Positions 6,863-13,545 of a DNA stretch of 13,545 bases are shown here, in pieces (the stretch's first letter is position 1; every line of letters starts with the position of its first letter). The translations under genes and the position numbers were made by a program. A model generated the notes under the pieces. The model did not search any database. It was not told the DNA's origin and worked only from the letters and a program-made list of their open reading frames with translations. The stretch is from Loktanella sp. (GTDB lineage Bacteria > Pseudomonadota > Alphaproteobacteria > Rhodobacterales > Rhodobacteraceae). The stretch spans positions 1 through 13,545 of the forward strand of contig PUNR01000147.1 of assembly GCA_003551805.1 (NCBI GenBank), read 5' to 3'.

Positions 6863-9314
6863 CCGGCCGTCGCTGCGGCGGCGCATCTTGGTCCTTGCGG
6901 CCAGTATGCTGCTGGCGGCGGCGGCGCTGCTGGTTGTGTTCATCAAGGATTATGCCAACCGTGCTGCCGATCAGGCATTGGACAGGCTGCTGTCGGCAGC
7001 GGCCCTGTCGATAGCGGGCGCCGTGCTGGTCGAGGATGGGGCAGTTGTGGTTGAAATACCTTTTGCCGCATTCGCGATGGTGGCGGGTGAAGAACGGGTC
7101 TTTTATGCCGTGATCGGTGCGCAGGGTGAACATGTCACCGGCTATCCCGATCTTGCACCTGATGCGCCCCTGGCCACGTCGGACACGCCGGTTTTTTCCG
7201 ATACAGTCCACAACGCAGAGCCGGTGCGGATGATCCGGCTGGGGCGGCTGATTTCCACGTCAGAAGGCACCGGATGGGTAACGATCAGGGTGGCCGAGAC
7301 GCGCGGGGCGCGTGCGGCGCTGGCAGCGGAAATTGTGGGCGCGGCCCTTGTGCCCGTGGCGGTGCTGACGGTGCTGGCGCTTGTGCTGGTCTGGATTGTC
7401 GTGGGTCGTGCCTTTGCGCCTTTGGCGGTGATTGACAGCGCGTTACGCCATCGCCGCCCTGATGACCTGTCGCCCCTTGATGTGCCCGTCCCTGTCGAGG
7501 TGCAGCGCCTTGTGGGTGGGCTGAACAACTTTATGGCGCGTTTGGAAAAATCCATGGCAAGGATGAGCGGGCTGGTCGCCGAAGCCGCGCATCAGGTCCG
7601 CGATCCGCTGGCGTCCTTGCGTGCACAAACGGAAATGGCGATGGACGAACCCGACGAGGCCGACCTGCGCGCCCGTGTCACGCGCATCCACGATTCAGCG
7701 GTCGAGGCAAGCCATCTGGTGACCCAATTGCTGATGGACGCCACAATTTCCCACCGGATGGAAGCGGGCGAGACGCGGGCAATATCCGTCACCGCCTTGG
7801 TGGAAGAGGTCGTCGGTAGGCTTGATCCCGACCTGCGCCCTCGCGTGCAGACCGCCTTTGGCCCCGGCGCGGATATTGCTGTGGTGACCGGCGACCGTGT
7901 TGGTCTGCGTGAAATGCTGCGCAATCTGATCGGCAATGCGCTTGTCTATACGACCGACTTGATCGAAGTGACCGTGACGGTCGCGCCGGGTAACATGGTC
8001 CGTCTTGCGGTGCTGGACCGCGGACCGGGGATTGCAGATGCCGACAAAGACCGCGTGCTGCTACGGTTCGTGCGCGGTGCCGGTGTGGACAATACAGTCG
8101 GGTCCGGTCTGGGACTGGCGATTGCACGGCAGGTGGTTGACGGACACGGCGGGCAACTGATCCTGTCCGACCGCAGTGGCGGGGGGCTGGGAATTGTCGC
8201 AGCCCTGCCTATGGCAACCGATACAGCACCACAGCAGCGGGCTGGCGTCTTTGTCGCGATTCTTGCACTGGGCCTGTTGTGCCTGTCCATACCCGCGCCC
8301 GCCAAAGCAGAGCCATTGATCTTCCCCGCAACGCAGGATGAAACCCGCCGCATCGCCATTGCAGGCACCACGGATACGGCGCTGTTTGCCCCGTTCATTA
8401 CGGCGTTTCAGGCTGAAAACCCCGCTGTTGCAGTGACCTATTACGAAACGGACAGCATCGCACTTTATGACGGGTTTCTGGCGGGAACGCTTGATCCGGC
8501 ACCGGACCTGCTTATCAGCTCTGCATCGGACCTGCAGCTCAAACTGGCAAATGACGGCCATGCTCTTGCACATCCGTCAGTCTGGCTGGATCAATTGCCT
8601 GGCTGGGCGCAATGGCGGGCAGAGGTGATCGGCTTTACCTTTGAACCGGCGGTCATCATCTACAATCCGCGTCTTTTGCCACCCGGAACGCAGCCGCGTA
8701 CCCATCTGGACCTTGCGGTGTTGCTGGAAGACCAATCTGCCCGCTTCGCAGGGCTGGTTGCCACCTATGACATTGGCCGCAGCGGGGTGGGGTATCTGCT
8801 TGCTTCGCAGGACCAACAGATATCGTCACAATTCTGGCGGCTGGCGGCGGCTTTTGGGCGTGTTGGTGCGCGGTTCAGTGATTCCAGCCCCGAGATTCTG
8901 GACAGCGTCGCGTCGGGTGATCTTGCGATCGGGTACAACGTGCTGGGGTCTTACGCCTTTGCGCGGCAGGCCGCGGGCGCACCGATCGGGATTATTGTGC
9001 CTGACGATTATGTGCTGGTGCTGACGCGCAGCATGGTTATTCCGCGCAACGCGGCCAACCCTGATCTGGCGCGCACCTTTGTTGATTTCGCGCTTTCTCC
9101 AAGCGGGCAAAGCGTGGCGGCAGGCCAATCCGCACTGGGCGCTGTGATGCCCGGCAGCGTCGGACACTGGACACCTGAACGGATTTCAACGTTGGGGCAG
9201 GGGGTGATCCAGCCCATCGCGCTTGCGCCTGTGCTGATGGTCGCGCTCGACCCGCAACGCCGCGCGCGATTTTTGGCGACCTGGCAAGAAATCGTGGCCC
9301 CGGGCCAACCCTGA
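6849..9314 (+). CDS. TctE-like sensor histidine kinase fused to a C-terminal periplasmic solute-binding domain
   Basis: This is an 821-residue chimera. Order: TM helix 12-33; periplasmic sensor loop 34-161 (as in TctE-type N-terminal domains); TM helix 163-186; HAMP-like linker to ~238; dimerisation domain with phospho-acceptor His248 (AAHQVRDPL); ATPase domain with N-box Asn359/Asn363, G1 DRGPG (390-394) and G2 GSGLGL (418-423). A normal TctE would end near residue 455. Here the frame continues through a basic-then-hydrophobic segment (464-484) with an Ala-Lys-Ala site (485-487) into an extracellular solute-binding domain (~495-815) resembling iron/AfuA-type binding proteins (SSASDLQLKLANDG, IGFTFEPAVIIYN, TYDIGRSGVGYL, IGYNVLGSYA). 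Predicted topology places that domain in the periplasm, tethered or cleaved. An in-frame ATG at 8211 could allow separate translation. The start overlaps the regulator. The H-box has Asp where Thr/Asn is usual. Similar stand-alone binding proteins beside tctDE are what I recall elsewhere; a fusion is unusual. Confidence 0.92.
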   Translation: MRKASRPSLRRRILVLAASMLLAAAALLVVFIKDYANRAADQALDRLLSAAALSIAGAVLVEDGAVVVEIPFAAFAMVAGEERVFYAVIGAQGEHVTGYPDLAPDAPLATSDTPVFSDTVHNAEPVRMIRLGRLISTSEGTGWVTIRVAETRGARAALAAEIVGAALVPVAVLTVLALVLVWIVVGRAFAPLAVIDSALRHRRPDDLSPLDVPVPVEVQRLVGGLNNFMARLEKSMARMSGLVAEAAHQVRDPLASLRAQTEMAMDEPDEADLRARVTRIHDSAVEASHLVTQLLMDATISHRMEAGETRAISVTALVEEVVGRLDPDLRPRVQTAFGPGADIAVVTGDRVGLREMLRNLIGNALVYTTDLIEVTVTVAPGNMVRLAVLDRGPGIADADKDRVLLRFVRGAGVDNTVGSGLGLAIARQVVDGHGGQLILSDRSGGGLGIVAALPMATDTAPQQRAGVFVAILALGLLCLSIPAPAKAEPLIFPATQDETRRIAIAGTTDTALFAPFITAFQAENPAVAVTYYETDSIALYDGFLAGTLDPAPDLLISSASDLQLKLANDGHALAHPSVWLDQLPGWAQWRAEVIGFTFEPAVIIYNPRLLPPGTQPRTHLDLAVLLEDQSARFAGLVATYDIGRSGVGYLLASQDQQISSQFWRLAAAFGRVGARFSDSSPEILDSVASGDLAIGYNVLGSYAFARQAAGAPIGIIVPDDYVLVLTRSMVIPRNAANPDLARTFVDFALSPSGQSVAAGQSALGAVMPGSVGHWTPERISTLGQGVIQPIALAPVLMVALDPQRRARFLATWQEIVAPGQP

Positions 9315-9321
9315 AAGCAGA

Positions 9322-9340
9322 TGACAGGACGGTGACAGGA
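9322..9340 (+). promoter_or_regulatory. Direct-repeat operator candidate for the TctD-like regulator
   Basis: The octamer TGACAGGA occurs at 9322-9329 and again at 9333-9340, exactly 11 bp apart, so both copies face the same side of the helix. OmpR/PhoB-family regulators bind tandem direct repeats with this spacing. A -10-like TAACCT (9349-9354) lies 8 bases after the second copy without a good -35, as in promoters that need an activator. Confidence 0.5.
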
Positions 9341-9360
9341 ACCGTTGTTAACCTGATCGC

Positions 9361-9386
9361 AGTCGGACATGGGAGGTGTCCGGACT
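9361..9386 (+). promoter_or_regulatory. Hairpin near the 5' end of the tctC leader
   Basis: AGTCGGACA (9361-9369) and TGTCCGGACT (9377-9386) pair over 9 bp with one bulged G, leaving the loop TGGGAGG (9370-9376). If transcription starts near 9361, as the -10-like TAACCT suggests, this would be the first structure in the transcript. Its loop repeats the sequence of the tctC ribosome site. Confidence 0.45.
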
Positions 9387-9442
9387 GTGCAAGCTACATA
9401 GACGGCGCCCGCTATGCGTCTGTCTGCGGCTGACGTAACTTT

Positions 9443-9500
9443 CCCAAACACCTCCTTTGATCCGATCCGCGGCAACGCGGTTATCAGAACCTTTGGGAGG
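9443..9500 (+). promoter_or_regulatory. tctC ribosome site and upstream complementary strand
   Basis: The tctC Shine-Dalgarno GGGAGG (9495-9500) is 5 bases from the ATG. Upstream, CCCAAA (9443-9448) is complementary to TTTGGG (9492-9497), and CCTCC (9451-9455) to GGAGG (9496-9500); either pairing could hide the ribosome site. ACACCTCC (9448-9455) is also perfectly complementary to GGAGGTGT (9372-9379) in the earlier hairpin. Confidence 0.4.
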
Positions 9501-9505
9501 ACATC

Positions 9506-10459
9506 ATGAACAAACTTGGTATCGCAGCCTTTGCGGCTGCATCGCTTTTGGCATCTTTTGCATCGGCACAAGTGTCGGAACTGCGGATCATGGCACCAGC
9601 AGGGCCCGGCGGTGGTTGGGACCAGACCGCGCGCACCATCCAGTCCACGCTGCAAAGCGAAGGGCTTGTCGCTAACATTCAGGTGGAAAACGTCGCAGGC
9701 GCCGGTGGTACCATCGGGTTGCAACAATTCGTAAACCGGTCGTCCGGTGATCCGACCGCCACGATCGTCGGTGGCTACGTCATGGTCGGCGCGATCATCG
9801 CCAATGATTCCAACGTGACACTGAACGATATCACGCCACTTGCACGTTTGACCGGTGAATATGTCGTTGTGGTCGCTGCCGCTGACAGCCCGATCAACAA
9901 TGCTGACGATCTGGCCAACGCGCTACGCGAAAACATCGGTGGCGTGACATGGGCTGGCGGCTCTGCTGGCGGGGTCGATCATATCGCCGCCGGTCTGTTC
10001 GCGCAGACCGCAGATGTATCGCCAGAAGAGATCAACTATATCCCCTACGCAGGTGGCGGTGAGGCGTTGGCAGCCATTTTGGGCGGTCAGGTGACTGTAG
10101 GCGTATCGGGTTTCAGCGAATTTTCCAGCCAGATCGAGGCAGGCGCGCTGAAAGTCATCGGGATCACGGCCGCAGAACGGCAGAACTATCTGGACGCGCC
10201 GACCTTTGCCGAACAAGGCTATGACGTCGATGTTCAGAACTGGCGCATGATCGCTGCCGCACCGGGGATCAGCGATGATGAACGTGCAGCGCTTCTGGAC
10301 GTGATCGAAACCATGGCCGCATCCGACACATGGAACGCTGAACTAACCACCAAAGGCTGGGTGAACACCTTCCTTGCCGGCGATGAATTTGCGGCCTACC
10401 TCGACGAACAAATCATCGCCACCACTGCGATCCTGGGCGATCTCGGGATTACCGAGTAA
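9506..10459 (+). CDS. tctC: Tripartite tricarboxylate transporter substrate-binding protein (TctC/Bug family)
   Basis: This 317-residue periplasmic protein captures the substrate for the TctAB membrane unit. A signal peptide (1-21) ends in FASA before Gln22, so SPase I cleavage is likely. Family motifs follow: IMAPAGPGGGWDQTAR (28-43), where small residues form the carboxylate-binding loop, and ENVAGAGGTIG (61-71), then the second loop WAGGSAGGVDHIAAG, and IPYAGGGEALAAILGGQV in the hinge region. Length is typical. The start is fixed by GGGAGG 5 bases upstream. The stop shares one base with the tctB start. Bug-family proteins bind citrate, dicarboxylates, aromatic acids or amino acids, and the substrate cannot be read here. 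It is the first gene of tctCBA, behind a 191-base leader with a candidate operator and RNA structure. Confidence 0.95.
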   Translation: MNKLGIAAFAAASLLASFASAQVSELRIMAPAGPGGGWDQTARTIQSTLQSEGLVANIQVENVAGAGGTIGLQQFVNRSSGDPTATIVGGYVMVGAIIANDSNVTLNDITPLARLTGEYVVVVAAADSPINNADDLANALRENIGGVTWAGGSAGGVDHIAAGLFAQTADVSPEEINYIPYAGGGEALAAILGGQVTVGVSGFSEFSSQIEAGALKVIGITAAERQNYLDAPTFAEQGYDVDVQNWRMIAAAPGISDDERAALLDVIETMAASDTWNAELTTKGWVNTFLAGDEFAAYLDEQIIATTAILGDLGITE

Positions 10460-11010
10460 TGTCGGGCGATCCGAAAAACAAAGCAGCCGAAGAGGAACTT
10501 CGGCTGCCATTCGAAGATGAACCAGCCGGCGGCACTGGCAAACGCGATGCCGCCGGTCTGGTGATCGCAGTCGCTTTGTTCGCGCTGGCGGCTGTCATTG
10601 TCAACGATGCCTCCGGCTATACGATCCGGCGGTCATACGCCCGCTTTGGCCCCGAAATTGTGCCGTATGTCATCGCATCCGGTATCACTATTCTGGCGGT
10701 TATCACGGTCATCATGGCCTGGCGTGGCCAGTTCGAGGCGCGTGACCGGTTGAATATCGGTGGCCTGTCATGGCTTGTCGGCGGCATTCTGGTCGAGATC
10801 GTGATGCTTTACGGCGGTACCGGTTTCATTGCTGGCTCGGCAGTTCTGTTTGCTTGTGCGGCACGGGCATTCGGGCAGGCGACCTTGCTACTGAACCTTG
10901 CCATAGGCGCGGTTCTGTCGACGCTTTTGTTTTTGCTGTTCCGCTACGGACTTGGGCTGTCACTGCCCAGTGGTCCGCTGGAACGCGCAATCGATCTTTT
11001 GGTGAGGTAG
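10459..11010 (+). CDS. tctB: Tripartite tricarboxylate transporter small membrane subunit (TctB)
   Basis: This 183-residue inner-membrane protein is the small, poorly conserved subunit of the TTT transporter. A charged cytoplasmic N-terminus (1-30, rich in Glu/Asp/Lys) precedes hydrophobic segments at about 32-50, 68-90, 99-136 (long, probably two helices) and 142-165. The family usually has four or five helices. The call rests on size, topology and position between tctC and tctA more than on sequence motifs. Its ATG overlaps the tctC stop by one base (TAATG), which suggests coupled translation. Four bases separate its stop from the tctA start. Confidence 0.9.
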   Translation: MSGDPKNKAAEEELRLPFEDEPAGGTGKRDAAGLVIAVALFALAAVIVNDASGYTIRRSYARFGPEIVPYVIASGITILAVITVIMAWRGQFEARDRLNIGGLSWLVGGILVEIVMLYGGTGFIAGSAVLFACAARAFGQATLLLNLAIGAVLSTLLFLLFRYGLGLSLPSGPLERAIDLLVR

Positions 11011-11014
11011 GCAC

Positions 11015-12538
11015 ATGGATACCTTCATTCTGCTGTTCGACGGTCTTGGGACCGCGATGCAACCTATGAACCTGATGTTCGCACTGCTGGGTGTGATGCT
11101 TGGCACGGCGGTCGGTGTAATGCCCGGCATTGGTCCTGCGTTGACTGTCGCATTGTTGTTGCCCGTCAGTCTGTCATTCGGCGCAACCGGTTCGATGATC
11201 ATGTTCGCCGGTATCTATTACGGCGGCATGTATGGCGGTGCGATTTCATCGATCCTGCTGAACACGCCGGGCGAAACTGCATCAATCATGACCGCGCTTG
11301 AAGGCAACCGGATGGCCAAACGTGGCCGTGGCGGCAAGGCCCTTGGCGCAGCTGCTTTTGGGTCATTCTTTGGCGGCATGTTCGCGACTTTGGGACTGGC
11401 GATTGTGGCACCATTTATGGTGATGGTCGCGCTGTCCTTTGGCACAGCGGAATATTTCGCGCTGATGGTGCTGTCTTTCATGACGGTGTCGGCGGCATTT
11501 GGCGGGTCGATGTCGCGTGGCTTGACGGCGCTTTTCATCGGCCTGACCATCGGGATTGTCGGTACAGACAAACTGACCGGACAGGTACGTCTTGCCTTCG
11601 GCATCCCCGAGATGAGCGACAACATCTCTATCGCCATTGTCGCCGTGGGTCTGTTTGCAATCGGCGAGACAATGTATCTGGCGTCCCAGCACATCAACCA
11701 TAAAACCAAGGCGCAGGCTGTGTCAGGTTCTGTCTGGCTGAACTGGTCGGATTTCAAACGCTGCATCCGGCCCTATATTCGGGGCACCGGCCTTGGCTTT
11801 CTGTTCGGGCCATTGCCCACAGGCGGCGCAGAGATCCCGACGTTCCTGTCTTACACCACCGAAAAACGGCTGGCGACAGGCGAGGCTCGTCGCGAATTTG
11901 ACGAAGGCCTAGGCGCGATCGAAGGGGTGGCAGGGCCAGAGGCCGCCAACAACGCCTCTGCCGCGGGTACGTTGATCCCGCTGCTGACACTAGGCTTGCC
12001 GACATCGGCAACGGCCGCAATGATGCTGGCCGGGTTCCAGCAGTACGGCCTGCAACCCGGGCCATTGCTGTTCACCAACAATGCCGAACTGGTCTGGGGG
12101 CTGGTGGCAAGCCTGTTCATCGCCAACCTGATGCTGGTGGTGCTGAACGTGCCTTTCATCGGCATCTGGGTCAAATTGCTGACAATCCCGCGCCCTTGGC
12201 TATATGCAGGCATCCTGACCTTTGCCACGCTGGGTATCGTCGGCGCACAAGGGTCGCCTTTTGCGCTGGTCCTGTTGCTAGGCTTTGGCTTGGTCGGTTT
12301 CGTGATGCGACGCTTTGGCTATCCGCTTGCCCCTGCGCTGGTGGGGGCGATCCTTGGGCCGCTTGCCGAAGAACAATTGCGGCGCGGGCTGATGATTAAT
12401 CAGGGTGACTGGTGGTTCCTTCTGAACTCAAACATCGCGCTGACAATCTACGCGATTGCGCTGCTGTCGATCTTTGGGCCGCGGTTGTGGTCATTCACGC
12501 GCAAAGCGATCCGGCAAAACAAAGGCGCACATTCGTAA
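11015..12538 (+). CDS. tctA: Tripartite tricarboxylate transporter large membrane subunit (TctA)
   Basis: This 507-residue inner-membrane protein is the translocation subunit, driven by an ion gradient, not ATP. Hydrophobic helices run along its whole length. The two conserved TctA regions are present: the first repeat with GVMPGIGPALTVALLLP (34-50) and YYGGMYGGAISSILLNTPG (68-86), and the second with GPLPTGGAEIPTFLSY (from about 265) and GPEAANNASAAGTLIPLLTLGLP (about 307-330). The paired Pro/Gly-rich loops are typical of the substrate path. GAGG at 11004-11007, within the end of tctB, is its ribosome site. It ends the operon; a strong hairpin follows 18 bases later. Length is normal and nothing is missing. 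Confidence 0.96.
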   Translation: MDTFILLFDGLGTAMQPMNLMFALLGVMLGTAVGVMPGIGPALTVALLLPVSLSFGATGSMIMFAGIYYGGMYGGAISSILLNTPGETASIMTALEGNRMAKRGRGGKALGAAAFGSFFGGMFATLGLAIVAPFMVMVALSFGTAEYFALMVLSFMTVSAAFGGSMSRGLTALFIGLTIGIVGTDKLTGQVRLAFGIPEMSDNISIAIVAVGLFAIGETMYLASQHINHKTKAQAVSGSVWLNWSDFKRCIRPYIRGTGLGFLFGPLPTGGAEIPTFLSYTTEKRLATGEARREFDEGLGAIEGVAGPEAANNASAAGTLIPLLTLGLPTSATAAMMLAGFQQYGLQPGPLLFTNNAELVWGLVASLFIANLMLVVLNVPFIGIWVKLLTIPRPWLYAGILTFATLGIVGAQGSPFALVLLLGFGLVGFVMRRFGYPLAPALVGAILGPLAEEQLRRGLMINQGDWWFLLNSNIALTIYAIALLSIFGPRLWSFTRKAIRQNKGAHS

Positions 12539-12556
12539 CTGGCGCATAAACCAAAC

Positions 12557-12588
12557 TGACAGCCCCGGGCGTAAGTCTGGGGTTGTCA
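12557..12588 (+). terminator. Hairpin terminator after tctA
   Basis: TGACAGCCCC (12557-12566) and GGGGTTGTCA (12579-12588) pair over 10 bp with one G-T wobble. Two more inner pairs (one wobble) leave the loop GCGTAAGT. An A-rich stretch precedes it and ATTGAATG follows, so the T run is weak. Its place between tctA and carB supports a terminator role. Confidence 0.7.
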
Positions 12589-12730
12589 TTGAATGAACGG
12601 GCGTTACTGATGTGTGTCATATGCATTGACCACACCAGTCGTCCGCCTTGGTCACGGCCGTTTAATCCAACTTGATTGCAGAGTTGTTGCCGATTGCGCC
12701 CCGACCTGCCGATATTGCGCCAGCAAGCCC

Positions 12731-12758
12731 TTGCGCCCGCGCGCGCCATCCCTATAAC
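12731..12758 (+). promoter_or_regulatory. Candidate promoter of carB
   Basis: TATAAC (12753-12758) is a good -10, with TTGCGC (12731-12736) 16 bases upstream as a weak -35. A start near 12765 gives a leader of about 25 bases before the carB ATG. The rest of the gap (12589-12730) shows nothing I can name. Confidence 0.45.
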
Positions 12759-12790
12759 CCACGACAATTTGCACATTAGGGGGCAGGGCG

Positions 12791-13545
12791 ATGCCAAAGC
12801 GGACCGACATCAAATCCATCATGATTATCGGCGCGGGGCCTATCATCATCGGGCAAGCCTGCGAGTTCGATTATTCCGGCGCGCAAGCCTGCAAGGCGCT
12901 GCGCGAAGAAGGCTATCGCGTGATCCTCGTGAACTCGAACCCGGCCACGATCATGACCGATCCGGGGCTGGCCGACGCCACCTATATCGAACCGATCACC
13001 CCCGAAATCGTCGCCAAGATCATCGAAAAAGAACGCCCTGACGCGCTGTTGCCTACGATGGGCGGACAGACGGGGCTGAACACCTCGCTGGCGCTGGCCG
13101 ACATGGGCGTGCTGGAAAAATTCGGGGTCGAGATGATCGGCGCCAAACGCGAAGCCATCGAGATGGCCGAAGACCGTAAGTTGTTCCGCGAGGCGATGGA
13201 CCGTTTGGGCATCGAAAACCCCAAGGCCACGATCATCACCGCCCCCAAGATGGACAACGGCAAACGCGACATCAAGGCGGGCCTGCAACTGGCGATCGAT
13301 GCCATCGAATATGTGGGCCTGCCCGCGATCATCCGTCCCGCCTTTACTCTTGGTGGCACGGGCGGGGGTGTCGCCTATAACCGCGAACAATATGAATTTT
13401 ATTGCCGCACGGGGATGGAAGCATCCCCCGTCGGGCAAATCCTTGTCGATGAATCTCTGCTCGGCTGGAAAGAATTCGAGATGGAGGTCGTGCGCGACAA
13501 GGCCGACAACGCCATCATCGTCTGTGCCATCGAAAACGTCGATCC
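12791..13545 (+). CDS. carB: Carbamoyl-phosphate synthase large subunit, N-terminal part (3' end outside window)
   Basis: The large subunit makes carbamoyl phosphate from bicarbonate, ammonia (delivered from CarA) and two ATP, for pyrimidine and arginine synthesis in the cytoplasm. About 251 of roughly 1,080-1,100 codons are visible and the frame is open at the right edge. The start MPKRTDIKSIMIIGAGPIII is the classic CarB N-terminus, with AGGGGG (12778-12783) 7 bases upstream. The pre-ATP-grasp domain (to about 125) has GQACEFDYSGAQACKALREE and VNSNPATIMTD. The first ATP-grasp domain follows with PAIIRPAFTLGGTGGGVAYN (about 178-197), the nucleotide-binding glycine loop, and LVDESLLGWKEFEMEVVRD near the end of the window. 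It is the first gene after the tct terminator and is unrelated to it in function; carA is not in view. Confidence 0.98.
   Translation, partial: MPKRTDIKSIMIIGAGPIIIGQACEFDYSGAQACKALREEGYRVILVNSNPATIMTDPGLADATYIEPITPEIVAKIIEKERPDALLPTMGGQTGLNTSLALADMGVLEKFGVEMIGAKREAIEMAEDRKLFREAMDRLGIENPKATIITAPKMDNGKRDIKAGLQLAIDAIEYVGLPAIIRPAFTLGGTGGGVAYNREQYEFYCRTGMEASPVGQILVDESLLGWKEFEMEVVRDKADNAIIVCAIENVD

Overview
The window looks like chromosomal DNA of an alphaproteobacterium, most likely a Rhodobacterales (Roseobacter-type) member. This is an inference from the high-GC third positions, the short intergenic gaps, strong AGGAGG/GGGAGG ribosome sites and the resemblance of the protein families. I could run no search. 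No rRNA, tRNA, CRISPR array, insertion sequence or phage gene is visible, and no gap between genes exceeds 300 bases.

Layout. (1) Positions 1-2202 hold the end of a CUT2-type sugar ABC importer operon: the last ~413 residues of an RbsA/XylG-like double ATPase, then an RbsC-like permease overlapping it by 4 bases. It ends in a strong hairpin shared with the convergent next gene. (2) Positions 2235-3323 (minus) encode a secreted protein with two fasciclin (FAS1) domains whose N-terminal halves are almost identical. (3) Positions 3478-3993 (plus) encode a lipoprotein-type SleB-like cell wall hydrolase. (4) Positions 4051-6037 hold a single-chain ABC exporter. It is preceded by an elaborate leader: a putative promoter, a 19-codon upstream ORF with a perfect Shine-Dalgarno, a terminator-like hairpin with a T run, and a hairpin against the exporter start. 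(5) Positions 6182-12538 are a complete tripartite tricarboxylate transport (TTT/Tct) module: TctD-like response regulator, TctE-like histidine kinase, then tctC (periplasmic binding protein), tctB and tctA (membrane subunits). (6) From 12791 to the window end is the start of carB (carbamoyl-phosphate synthase large subunit), an unrelated housekeeping gene behind its own putative promoter.

The most unusual element is the kinase. Its ORF does not stop after the ATPase domain. It runs on in frame through a hydrophobic, signal-peptide-like segment into a complete extracellular solute-binding protein domain, giving an 821-residue kinase-binding protein chimera. The predicted topology puts this C-terminal binding domain in the periplasm, so it could be the ligand sensor for the kinase, or it could be cut off at an Ala-Lys-Ala site and released.

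Between the chimera and tctC lie two directly repeated octamers exactly 11 bp apart, the spacing expected of an OmpR/PhoB-family operator. They are followed by a leader with mutually exclusive pairings around the tctC ribosome site. The working model is: substrate bound by the tethered binding domain signals through the kinase to the regulator, which binds the repeats and switches on tctCBA.
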